A stretch of DNA of 64,000 nt, taken from NCBI RefSeq assembly GCF_030272615.1, contig NC_081413.1:601272709-601336708 (forward strand), read 5' to 3'. The stretch comes from Cryptomeria japonica (Eukaryota; Streptophyta; Pinopsida; Cupressales; Cupressaceae). Shown in pieces: positions 20,413-30,526 of this stretch (position 1 is the stretch's first letter; the number at the start of each line of letters is the position of its first letter). Both the position numbers and the translations under genes were made by a program. The notes under the pieces were generated by a model. That model saw only the letters and a list, made by a program, of their open reading frames with translations. It made no database searches and was not told where the DNA came from.

Positions 20413-21121
20413 TAATTAAATAAATTATTTAATTTATTTAAATTAATTCACCTAGCCAAATTCAAACTATTAATTAAATAAATAAATCCTATTTATTTAA
20501 TTAAATCCCCTTCCATATTTAATTAAACTCACATTTAATTAAATCCTCCCCTCTCATTTAAATAAATTAATATTTATTTAAAATCCTAAACATCTATCCT
20601 ACTTGCATTCTCCTACAAACTCACATAGCCTAAATCCTTCTTCTAAACATGTGCACATTCCTAAACTAAGGATTAGGAAGGAGTCACTTCTCAAAAGCAT
20701 TAAAAGCTTTCTCCCTTCCACAAGTTAACCTCCAAAGTCTTCCGAAGCCTTAAAGGCTAACTCACCTTTGACCCTTGGTTAGAGACTTTTCCTCTAACTT
20801 AACCATTCATTTAACCCCAAAGTCTCTTCAAGCATTCATTTCTTTGACCATGGTTATCCTTTAGATCTTTCATAAGAGTTTTCCCCTTGGATAAAATCTT
20901 TATCCATTAACTTAACCCTAACCAAACCCCCTAGGGTAACCATCATGTCTCCTTAGGCATCTAATGCCTCTTCCCTCTCCTCTGAAGCCTCCTCATGATG
21001 ACACTTGTCAACATATGATTGGTTTGAAAGTATCACATGGATTGAGAATCATGCCTCTCTCATCCAATCCTAGCCCTTGCTAAATAAATTCAATGTTAGC
21101 CCTCCAATCACCTATTTCTTC

Positions 21122-21130
21122 TATAAATAG
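21122..21130 (+). promoter_or_regulatory. TATA box in G2 LTR
   Basis: TATAAATAG, in the same context (TTCTATAAATAG then GCTC) as in the G1 LTR. Confidence 0.7.
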
Positions 21131-21627
21131 GGCTCATCTTCTCATTATCAAGGTGCTACAGACTTTGTTCTCTCATTATCAAGGTTCTTTTATTATCAAG
21201 ATACACAAGTCTCCCTCAAGAATTTTAGATCATAATCATATTAGCATAGCAATCATGATCATGTTAGCATCTTAGTTTAATTATCAATAGCATATTAATC
21301 TTATAAGCATATCATTTCCATGATCTTAGATTCATCCTGGCAAGCTTTAACATTATCATAATAGATCTTAGTTTCATAAGCATATATATCAATTTATCAT
21401 AGCACTCACCCTTTGAGTTGTCATTCTAAGAGTCAATTGCTTAATGATCTAATCTAGCAAGAACCATGACTTGAGGAATCCTTAGAGATAGAGTACAATG
21501 GAACGATTTTAAATAGGATAGTTGCTTAATTCATTTTATCAATTCAATCCTTTTACATGTAATGTTTCATTGGTGTGTAACTTAACATTTTGATTGTTTG
21601 ACAGTCACACTTCCATGCACACATTTT

Positions 21628-21645
21628 TGGCATTCACCGTGGGGC
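21628..21645 (+). promoter_or_regulatory. G2 primer-binding site
   Basis: TGGCATTCACCGTGGGGC, four bases after the LTR end, matches the G1 site except at two positions (CC to TT). It is read as tRNA-Lys type, mutated. Confidence 0.65.
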
Positions 21646-21689
21646 ATACCCCCAATATTTCTAACAATTTGTGAGGAGGTTTAATTACA

Positions 21690-24102
21690 GGTTTTTGGTA
21701 GAACACCAGAATGGAGCATTGGATTCACACAGTGGCACATATAGCATACCTTTTAGTGCATAGGAGGTCCAGAGCAACACATAGGTTTTCTAGAGAAGCA
21801 CATCTAGAAACAACCTCAATGCATTATTCCTTCTTCTCTATCTTTCTTTCTTTGGTGCATAGACTTATCAACTTAGCACATAGAAGACTTTAAATAGCAC
21901 ATAGAGGCCTTTTTTAGCTCTTTGGTGGCAAAATATAGCATTTTCAGTACTATAGCGCATTGGTTCTCTGTTTTAGCGCATTTGTCAGAAATAGAGAGTA
22001 AAAAAATTGTAATGCCAAAGAAAAATTTAGGCTTGTGAGCCCACATTATTGACTAATATTTCAAAGTGTTTTGCAATGCTAACTTTTCTTGCAGGTTCAA
22101 GGGAGGTAGATTTAGTTTTTAGTTAACTTTTGTTTCAAGTTTTCTTTTTTGTTACAAAAATCTTTAAAAGAGATTACCTTTCATTTTGCAAAAGGTTTTA
22201 AAAATAATCACACAGTTCATTTGGTAAAAAATGAAATGAATCTTACTTTTTCTTTGGTGTTATAAAAAGAACCTTAATTTTCCTTTCTTGCAAAAGGTTA
22301 AAAAGAACAACAAAGGAACCTTTATTTTTGCAAATAGCTCACACTTATCTTAATGCAAATTAAAAAGAACAAGTAGGTTCTATTTTCTTGTTACAAAAGG
22401 GTAAAATGAACAACCCACACTTCATTTGCAAGGTAAAAAGAACAAGCCACATTTCCATTCTTGCAAAGTTTTTCAAGTTCTTAAGTTCATTATTGTAAAT
22501 TTTTGGCTACAAAAGAAACACTTCATTTTGTTATCTTGGTTAAAAAACACCATGGTTTTTTGGAGCAACATCTCCAAGTAGAAAGTAGATCACATTGCAA
22601 TGATGGGATAAAAAGAATAAATCATATCTGCTTTGTCTTGTGATAGGCTTATGCTCTCCCCTTAATTCGGTGATCAAAACACCAAACTCGCTTTTATTTT
22701 TTTTTGCAATTAGGATAAATCCTTTAGTAGGCCTGTCCTCCCAAGATACCCATAAAGTCAGTGAGAGGGGAACGACTAACGCCAAGTATTCCAACCCACT
22801 ATAACCAAATGTGGATTGTGATAAAAATCACATCCAACAGTAGCGTGCATTGATAGCCTTCCCCCATTATCCTTAAGATACGTAAAGAATTTGTTCTAAA
22901 GGTTGGGAAGCCTCTTAAGGGATTTTATCATTGATGTACCAAAAATTCCCCTTATTACGAGATTTAAAAGTAGAAGCCAAGCTAAGCCAGTTATCCAAAC
23001 ATTTTTAATATATCAGTGCAAGGGTGGGGAAGATTCCACCCCCAAGACACTCACCATACATCTCCCAAGAAAACGATCCAATTGAGAAGCAATTCTCTTT
23101 GGTTCAACTTTTGGAAAAAGGTAAAAAAATGAGCACACCCTCGGGTGTGACAAGGTTGTTTGAGATGAAAGAGTATCAAGATGTGAGCTGTGATATTATT
23201 GATGACCTTTGAGAATAGATGAGTCTGACAGATGTGCCTTCTTTGTTCAAACCGGTGAAAATAAATAGGATTTGAAAAGATCCTTGAACATACACTTATT
23301 GTTTAGATTATAGGGAAACACAAATTGAAACTACTATCTTCTTGATTGATGCGGTGTTTTTATTCATGTTTCAGAAGATCATCCATTAAAAACACATAAT
23401 TTTCAAGCCAAACACAAAATTTAAAACACAGAACAGTCTAGCACATAGACAACACAATCTAGCACATAAACAACATACTTTAGCGCATAGACAGATAATA
23501 GTAGCGCTTAGGAATCAAATAGTATTGCATAAAGGTGAAACATTGGCGCATAAAGTCTCAACAATAGCGCATTAGGAAGACAGATTTTTACACTGTCAGA
23601 AAGTTGAATTACCACTAGTTTAGCGCATCCATAGAACAGTTTAGCGCATTTAGAGGGTAGTAAAGTGCATAGAAGGTCCAGACTATCACATTCATTAAAT
23701 CTTTTAGTGCATTCATTGTTTGTTTTAGCGCATTGGGCTGTCATCACTAAAGACAAGGAGAAGATTTAATTTTTTTTTAGAAAGTGATGAACATTTTTCA
23801 GATACCCTTTTTAGAGTTTAATCTCTTTGCATCAGAAAAATCATTTTAAACTAGGAGAAAGTTGGTTATTACAAGTGCAACCTTTCAACTAAACTTAGAT
23901 CAAACAAAATTGAGTACTATCATCATTCTAATTTCTAGCAAAGTTTTAACATCAGGATATATCATCCTTTATCATGAAACATAGGCTACAAATTAGATTA
24001 ACCAAGTCTGTCAATATGAAGGATCTTTTCTATTCGATTTAGGTATCTCATTTTCTCACTCACAATAAGGATCAAAAGTTTAGAACAATCCCAATCACTT
24101 GT
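21690..24102 (+). other. G2 leader with two motif arrays and conserved block
   Basis: Array I (about 21725-21985) and array II (about 23430-23745) carry many copies of TAGCGCAT, TAGCACATA, TAGTGCAT and similar forms, as in G1. Between them, about 22640-23110 matches the G1 noncoding block at 7020-7500. Short Lys/Asn-rich repeats such as AAAAGAACAA (about 22260-22460) also occur in G1 near 6590-6770. The spacing of arrays and block is the same in both elements. No long ORF was seen before 24103. Confidence 0.65.
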
Positions 24103-24375
24103 ATGACCATTCACCATCACTTGAAGAAAGAAAAATTTAGTCAAAAGGCAATCTTAAAGAAGAGAAGATTTCTCTACATAAACCACAAACTCTTGTTAAA
24201 ACATCAAACATTCCTACACTGTTTTTGTTACTATCTACACGGTTGTGGAACGGAGTTTGATGAAGAATATTTAAAAACTTGTTCTTTTCAACAAATATTT
24301 GCCTTGTCCCAATCTCTCAATAAAAGTGGTCAAATCTCATTGTCATATTTACCTCAACTAGAGATCACCTATTGA
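24103..24375 (+). pseudogene. ORF upstream of gag in G2
   Basis: This is an open frame of 90 codons from ATG 24103, about 100 bp before the gag frame. The product is basic at the N terminus (HHHLKKEKFSQKAILKKRRF), then has FLYINHKLLLKHQTFLH and, further on, TEFDEEYLKTCSF. The same order of elements occurs in G1 at 8691-9077, where the frame ends almost at the gag ATG. Conservation in the same frame in two diverged elements supports a real protein of unknown function. It has no known domain. The frame is shorter than in G1, so the C-terminal part may have been lost to a stop. Confidence 0.5.
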
Positions 24376-24453
24376 ATCATTCCCCATTCAAGATAACCTG
24401 CTAAACATTTTCAAACATCCCTTTCGAATGGTCACAATTAGATCACCCATATG

Positions 24454-24849
24454 ACTGTACTAACTAGAGCTCAAAAACAAAAACTTAAAGAAAAAGGAAC
24501 AAAATGACAAACAATCATGATAGAAAGAGAAGAAAAACTTTTTGTCAGGTATCATGATACTAACATAGAGGAGATAACCAACAATATAATTCAAGAAGCT
24601 CAAAAAAACCCCAAATTCTAAAAACTCATGGAAATGCTTATAGAAATTAATCCAAAAAAATACTTTTTGATGTTGGCAAGTCAAGGTGCTAAACTACCTA
24701 TTGATTTTGACATGAGCACACTAAGAGAAAAGACCAAACAGGAAGAAGATGAGGCAGGAACTAATGATGACAATCCATTGAATTCTTTAACTCAACAAAT
24801 CCAAGCTCTTCAACAATAAATGCAAGACATGCAGAGGGTAACAACAAGG
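24454..24849 (+). pseudogene. gag: gag N-terminal fragment of G2
   Basis: A frame from ATG 24454 with three or four stops contains QEAQKNPKF, then KLMEMLIEINPKKYFLMLAS and GAKLPIDFD, homologous to the G1 and G3 gag N termini, followed by LTQQIQALQQ and MQDMQ as in G1. The frame stops being gag at 24849, where TGATGCAACC of the next element begins. The whole capsid and zinc-knuckle part is therefore missing here. Confidence 0.75.
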
Positions 24850-25674
24850 TGATGCAACCATATTCGGTAAAAACCCTTAAAAGATTCAACCAACTTATGC
24901 AACAAGATCAATACCATGAAAGGAGCAAGAAAGCATAACAAATTCACATAAACAAATCATAATAAAGCCTTATAAATTTTGGCGATCATCCGACAATCAT
25001 CATATTATCATCAAAGAGCATCTGGTAATTAACCGATTACATGCAGGCTTCAAGCCGGATACAATCCAACCAAGACTCAAAGAATCAACTGGATCACAAC
25101 ATGCGAATCAGAATCCTTATTCTAATTTCTACTTCCTCTGCCCCTAAAAATAATTACATAACATCATATTTATACCCATCGGAACACATCCGGGTCAGCC
25201 TCATAAGATTACATTCACCAATGCAGGAAAATGAAACATGTAATTAGGTCAGCCCTAAGAATTAGATAAATCTTTCCAAGAAATAAAAACCAAATGATGT
25301 AGTTTAATAGGAAGGTCGACCACATGCCAAAGAACATCATACAAGACCCAATATAGATCCACATGCCAAGAATCGCGCCAGTAATGAAGGAAAACCAATT
25401 GGCAAGCACAAGAACTGTCCTGAAAACCCAAATACAGTCAACCGGAAGTGATAACTGACAACAAAATAACCCAAAATGAACTAAAAATCTGGAATAAAGC
25501 ACATGAAATTGTCTGGAAACCAAAAATAAGATCTTCTACAAAGAACAAGCAACTACCGGTACCAACTGGTAAGAACACATAAAACTGTACAAGGAACTAA
25601 ATAAGAACAAAACTGAAAGGAAATATTTTTAATTGATGCAAGATTTCACATCGACCGGGGATGCTCCTGCATCA
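24850..25674 (-). repeat. LTR-like segment, probably 3' LTR of element T
   Basis: On the minus strand the segment starts TGATGCAGGAGCATCC and ends GGTTGCATCA, with TG/CA ends and a TATA-like GTATAAATATG near 25160-25175 (minus). Its left edge lies precisely at the break in G2 gag. To its right is T's gag-protease region, in the same orientation. I see no polypurine tract before its start. Its 3' end also differs from the bases before T's primer site, so its membership of T is not certain. Confidence 0.5.
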
Positions 25675-25989
25675 GACAACCCAAGCAAAAAAAGATGTTC
25701 CATGAGAGGCAACTCATGAACATCTAAAAGGATTTAGAATAAAGATCTCATGCTCATTTCTGATCCAAACATCTTCCTTATCTGCCAACCTCTACTCAAG
25801 CTCTTCCAATGCCTCAACCCGCTTCTCTAACCTCTGAATCCCTTTGTTTCTCTTTCTTTGCTTCAGATCTACACATTATCTCAATTTCTGCAACTCTGAT
25901 TTGGTTCCACCATAAGACTTCATCTAGTTTGTCACCATCAACTCTCTGTCGATCATTTCCATCTGTCCATCAATTGTCAGATCTTTCTT

Positions 25990-27679
25990 CAAAACCTTCG
26001 GTATAACCTCTGCAACCGATTCTTTCAAACCTTCTAGTATAACCTCTGCTACCGGTTTCTCAATACTGCAACTTTTCTCAGGACTCATTTTCTTCACCTC
26101 CTTCTCTTTCTCCTTCAAAGAAATTAATGTGAACTTCTGCCCATCCTTTTAAATAGTAACTATGTTTCTTCTATAGTCATGAATAGCTCCTCTATCAAAC
26201 TGCGAAGGCTTTACCAACAAGACATGGAAAATACTCATAGATACTATTAGGCCCAATATGGAAAGCTAATGTACTGAGAGGGGAGGGGTGAATCAATACT
26301 TCAAAACTTTTCTTCAACAATAACTTTATTGTTAAGCATAAACTAAATAGTGTAGTAACATAATATAATGCTAAAACAAATAAATAACAATCATACATGA
26401 TTCACTCCATAACACATATTTTTGGTGACGTAGAAACTCTTGGTTAAAGAGAAAAACTGTGGTGGGGATGACACCCACAACTTTACTACTGCAATAATAC
26501 AAGGTGCTCGGTTAGAGCTACATGTTTAGCTATTTCTGATAGCTTACCCTATTAGGAGTATCAAGATCTGTTAGATCTACCTTGCTAAATGATTTTACAA
26601 CACTTAATCTAAATACTGCACCTGGTTAGAGGCTTTACAATTTATAGACTTAGTTAGAGTCTTTTACCCTATTAAAGGTTTCTCTTACAACTTCAAAATA
26701 TTACAATAAAATCATTACAAATATCTACAACTTTACATCTGAAATGTTATAGCAGATTCTATGTGCTCAAATAAGATTACCTTGCTTATAGCATACCTCG
26801 GTAACCCATATAGTAACTCGGTAAACCCTTTTGTTTACTCTGTTCTTTGACTATTCTCTGAAATCCTTCTCGGTGACCTCTATGTCTCTATAACAGTCAT
26901 AACACTTAGTACTTTCACATGTCTTGCTTCATACACTTCTATATCTCTTTCTTTGTCACACTACATGTATATTTCTGATCTCAATCCATGTTGTATAAAT
27001 AGATCTCTTATGTCGGTGATCCATTCATTGCTTCGATCTTACAAACATGTTTTATCAAATGAATAACTATACAAAATATTTCATTAGTTAGATGACCTCG
27101 AAATCATACACAATCTTTAAGTGCAATTTCTAATGTGATAACAGTTACATGTTCCTTGATCTTGTAAGATGTTTCCATATGTATGACCAGGTTCAATGAA
27201 TCTGGTAACACATTTCACTCAGTGTATATCAACTCAGTGTATCATTTTTTATGCTCGGTATACATAGAATGATACTCGGTAGACAGCTCGGTGTATACTA
27301 GGCTCTATGACTAATTTCTTCTATAACTGACTATTCTGTGCATACCGACTGAATATTTCAGTAGAGGTAAACGAACTAGAGTATATAGAATAACTTTGAA
27401 CATAAGACTAATGGCAATCTTAGCAAGTAGTAACAAGATACAACATCACATAAAACTTCATCTCTAAAAGGCCCAATATTGAAACTCACCAAGCACTGCT
27501 CCTTTATCTCTATCTTTTGATCATCTTGTAACCAACTCACCTCATAAGGACAAGGATGCTTAAGCCTCTTCAATCCAAGATTCACAACCATCTCCTCATA
27601 TACTAAATTATCAACACTCCCACTATCTACAATGACCTTGCAACACTTACCACTTGATTTGCATACAGTCCAATAAAGA
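25990..27679 (-). pseudogene. protease of element T, split by a solo LTR
   Basis: Before the insertion the minus strand reads KVIVDSGSVDNLVYEEMV, with the catalytic DSG, then PCPYEVSWLQDD and EQCLVSFNIGPFRDEVLCDV. After the solo LTR (26245-27435) the same frame resumes with FHVLLVKPSQFDRGAIH, matching the LLGRPWQxDR end of chromovirus proteases (GRPW has decayed to VKPS). A stop follows IVTI. A Lys/Glu-rich tail (LKEKEKEVKKMSPEKS) follows but no RT motif appears. Removing the LTR and one copy of its duplication leaves a continuous frame, which proves the insertion point. Confidence 0.8.
26245..27435 (-). repeat. solo LTR of family A in element T
   Basis: This minus-strand LTR is similar over its length to the element A LTRs (56679-57848 and 63487 on). 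It starts TGTTACTACTTGC and ends GGGCCTAATA (CA mutated to TA), and includes the Ser/Thr-like TATTTATACAAC promoter region. AGATAC (plus strand) flanks it on both sides (26239-26244 and 27436-27441). No internal element sequence remains, so it arose by LTR-LTR recombination. Confidence 0.85.
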
Positions 27680-28914
27680 CTCTTCCTCTAAGTAGATTCA
27701 GTATCCTTTCTTCTGAACATAAGGGATTCTCCTTGCTTCGGTGCACAGTCAGATCCGGTACCATCCGGTTCCTTTCTTGCTACACAAATTCTTGACATTT
27801 CTTTCTTACATTCATAGAATCTATGTCCGGTTTCTCCACACTTGAAAAATTTGCCAGGAAATTCTCTATCGGTACTGCTGCTACCTTTCCTTAGTGTCCT
27901 TTGTTCAGGTTCTTTACTCCACTTAGGTTTTGACTCCTCTTCTTCAACCACTTTATTCATACTGTCACTCATCTTGAATTTCTCCTTTCCCTTATTTGGT
28001 TGTCTTCTTCTCACCTTCTCCCCAGCCTTCAAAGCATACTGGTAAGCTTCTTCAGCTGTGGAAACCTTCAACATACTCATCTCATCTTGAATGTTAAAAG
28101 CAAGTCCATTGATGTACCTTTCCACCTTTTCTCTGCCCATCTCTCTATGCCTAGATCTGATCACCACCTTGTAGAATTCCTCAGTATATTCCTTCATAGT
28201 TATGTTTCTCTATTTCAGGTTCTTCAACTTCTTAAAATACTCCAGTTCATAGTCTCCTAGTATGAACTTGGCCTTCAATCTTGCAACCATCTGTCTCCAC
28301 CGGGTGATCTTCAATTCACCATTCTACACTATATCTTTCTGCGATTCTTTCCACCACAAGGCAGCATGCCCTTTCAACTTGGTCTATGCCAACCAGACTC
28401 TATGTGGGTCCTTGACATCCTCAAACTCAAAGTAGTCCTCCAACTCCCTCATCCAATTGATCAGATCCTCAGGGTTCAGCATTCCATAAAATTTGGAAAC
28501 CTCAACTTTATGAACTTTACTCGCTTGTGCCACTTCTCTCAGGAATATTTCATCTCTTTCATCTTCCAGTCCTTCAGCTTCCTCAAGCTCTTCACCGGCT
28601 TCCTCATATTCATCCTCAAAATCAGGGTTTCTCTACAAACTAGCCAAAGAATTTCAGATTTCATTCCTCACTTCATTCTTGAAGTCCTTGAAGTCTTGCA
28701 TCATCTTATCTACCCTCTGGGGGTTTGTCCTCCTTAGTGACATCTCTTCTTCCACTCTAGTGAACTGCCTCAGCTCGACGATCTGACTACCGGTTTCAAT
28801 TACCTCCCCTTGACAATCTATTGAACACACACACAACCTGCCTCCAATCAATGATCTGCCCACCCCAAGGAATGCCTCAATGTTCGCAAATGATTCTTCC
28901 ACCAACCGGTCCAT
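27680..28914 (-). pseudogene. gag: gag of element T
   Basis: The frame reads from the minus-strand ATG at 28914 with about six stops and no frameshift. Features in order: an N-terminal region, then the capsid-like retrotransposon gag domain (KFYGMLNPEDLINWMRELED, then HAALWWKES and YINGLAFNIQDEMSM), a charged linker, and a CCHC knuckle with FKCGETGHRFYEC near 27805-27845. The first knuckle Cys reads as Phe or lies one residue off. This is the layout of Ty3/Gypsy (probably chromovirus) gag. It would package element RNA. Stops in the first half make it inactive. Confidence 0.8.
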
Positions 28915-28919
28915 AACCA

Positions 28920-28931
28920 GCTCTGATACCA
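28920..28931 (-). promoter_or_regulatory. T primer-binding site (tRNA-iMet type)
   Basis: The minus strand reads TGGTATCAGAGC, the common plant retrotransposon primer site complementary to initiator tRNA-Met, shortly before the gag ATG. Confidence 0.8.
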
Positions 28932-28984
28932 CTTGTGCAAAATGCATTGTAAAGATTATTTAAACTAAGGTTGTTAGAGATATA

Positions 28985-30274
28985 ATTAAGATTTTGAAGC
29001 CCTATAATCCAGTATGTAAGGAATGCCAAATAGGAAAGCATGCCAGAACTTCTTTTAAGAGTATAAAAGACAAATCTAATGATGTTCTTGATCTTATTTA
29101 TATTGATTTATGTGGTCCTTCTAGAATAAAAAGTTTTCAGGGTGATAGATATTTTATGCTAATCATCGATGACTATTCTAGAATGATGTGGGTTACTTTT
29201 CTAAGGTTGAAATCTGAAGCTTTTGAAAAGTTTAAGATCTTTAAAGATAAAGTTGAGACAAAGACAGGGTTGAAGATTAAATTCTTAAGGTCTGATCAGG
29301 GTGGTGAATTCACACCCGGTGAATTTAACTATTATTATGAGAATCATGGGATAAGGAGACAATTGTCTGCACCTCAGACACCTTAGCATAATGGTTTTGT
29401 GGAAAGAAGAAACAAAACTATCTACTGGAGAGAAGCTATGAGCATGACGATATACACATTCAACATAATTCATATCAAAGGAGACACCTATAAGACACCT
29501 TATGAGTAATGGTTTGGTCATACACCTTCAGTTAAGTATTTTAAAATCTTTGATAGTAAATACTATATCAAAAAGATGATTCCATTAGAAATTTGATCCT
29601 ATATGTGATGAAGGGATATTTCTTGGTTATTCTAATGAAAGAAAATCATATAGACGTTATAACAAAAGATTGTAGAGAATTGTGGAGATTGCTAATGTCA
29701 AGGTGGATGAGCTATACAAAGGTCAAATCAGAACTTATGAGAGAGAACTGGAAGTGGAGATGATCATAACTAAACTAGTAGCAACTGTCCTGGAATAAAA
29801 TGTTGAACCAGTTACCTTGGTAGTATTAAAAATTCAATAGTAAATGAAGATCAAAGCAAAGAAACAAAAAGTCAGAAGACTCCTAGGTATGTAAGGTTAA
29901 ATCATTTAGAATATTAGATCATTGGAGACAAGAACAAAGGAGTGATGACAAGGAGAAGGTTGACAACTGATGAGGTATGTTTAATTTCTCAAGTTGAATC
30001 GGTATCAGTTATTGAATCTTGTAAAGATGAATGTTGGATGAGAGCTATGGAAGAGGAATTAGATCAGATAGAAAAGAACAACACATAGACTAAATGGGTC
30101 TTTAGGAATAAATTGAATGAGGATGGACAAGTTGTGAGGAATAAGGCTAGATTGGTATGTAAAGGATATTCTTAGAAGGAATGAATTGATTATGATGATA
30201 CTTTTGCTCTAGTAGCTAGGATTGAAGTTGTGAGATTATTTCTTGCTTATGCTACCCATAAGAAATACAAGGTT
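28985..30274 (+). pseudogene. pol: Copia C pol, integrase and start of RT
   Basis: The translation begins in the pre-integrase zinc region (CKECQIGKHARTSFK). Integrase core follows with IYIDLCGPSRIKSFQGDRYF (first Asp), IKFLRSDQGGEFTPGEF (second Asp) and, after a stop at a former Gln, NGFVERRN (Glu). The middle (about 29400-29990) is heavily decayed by stops and small shifts. RT starts at about 30020 with CWMRAMEEELDQIEKNNT and reads to FALVARIEVVRLFLAYATHK, where G3 begins. Integrase would insert the cDNA, but several stops exclude function. Confidence 0.8.
30188..30274 (+). repeat. 87-bp duplication, left copy
   Basis: This stretch of Copia C RT (GATTATGATGATACTTTTGC to AAATACAAGGTT) recurs at 34151-34237 with one A/G difference. 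The two copies flank the G3 fragment. Confidence 0.95.
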
Positions 30275-30526
30275 AGAGGGGAGTTTTGCTCCTTCTTGAG
30301 CGAGTCTTAAGAAGTGAGCATCCACATTGTTCCTGAGTATTTCGTCAAAAAGTCTGTTAAAGAGAGGGTTATGTTGAGCCCTTTCTATTGTTGCAGGAGT
30401 GGGAGTACTTGGGTTTTCGTCATCTGCATTTCCTCCAAGTGCTTCTTGAAATTCATTGAGATTTTCCTCTTCTTCTTCTTCCCTTTCTATTTCTCGTTGC
30501 CTGGACTGTGATCGGGTTTGGGCCAT
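30275..30526 (-). pseudogene. gag: gag N-terminal fragment of G3
   Basis: This minus-strand frame starts at ATG 30526. It begins MAQTRSQSRQREIEREEEEE, a basic then acidic N terminus. It continues with AQHNPLFNRLFDEILRNNVD and FLRLAQEGAKLPSN, homologous to the gag N termini of G1 (9190-9330) and G2 (24590-24710). The frame then runs out of G3 into Copia sequence at 30275, so the last residues are a fusion. Capsid and zinc-knuckle parts are missing. The part that remains has no stop. Confidence 0.8.

Larger units (their letters stand above)
19800..21623 (+). repeat. 5' LTR of G2 (left border uncertain)
   Basis: The segment ends CCATGCACACA directly before a primer-binding site. It shares with G1 the AT-rich TTAATTAAATCC runs, modules with Thr/Phe-like phrases such as GGTTAGAGACTTTT, and a TATA box. 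A 464-bp solo LTR interrupts it. Unlike G1, I could not see a long inverted copy of its 3' end at the left side. Confidence 0.6.
19800..24849 (+). mobile_element. Ty3/Gypsy element G2, relative of G1, truncated in gag
   Basis: G2 has the same order as G1: LTR, primer-binding site, leader array I, conserved noncoding block, array II, ORF before gag, and the start of gag. It is clearly diverged from G1 at the sequence level. It stops at 24849 inside gag, exactly where an LTR-like segment starts. The left end is uncertain because no clear TG start was found. Confidence 0.7.
25675..28940 (-). mobile_element. Ty3/Gypsy remnant T: gag-protease, no RT
   Basis: The minus-strand remnant runs from a tRNA-iMet-type primer site (28920-28931) through gag and protease, and then directly to an LTR-like segment at 25674. 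Reverse transcriptase, RNase H and integrase are absent. A solo Copia LTR (26245-27435) splits the protease. The 5' LTR is missing because Copia C begins at about 28985. Confidence 0.7.

Noticed and set aside
27842-28737. Plus-strand frames opposite the T gag
   Set aside because: They are antisense shadows of the minus-strand gag with CCHC and capsid motifs.
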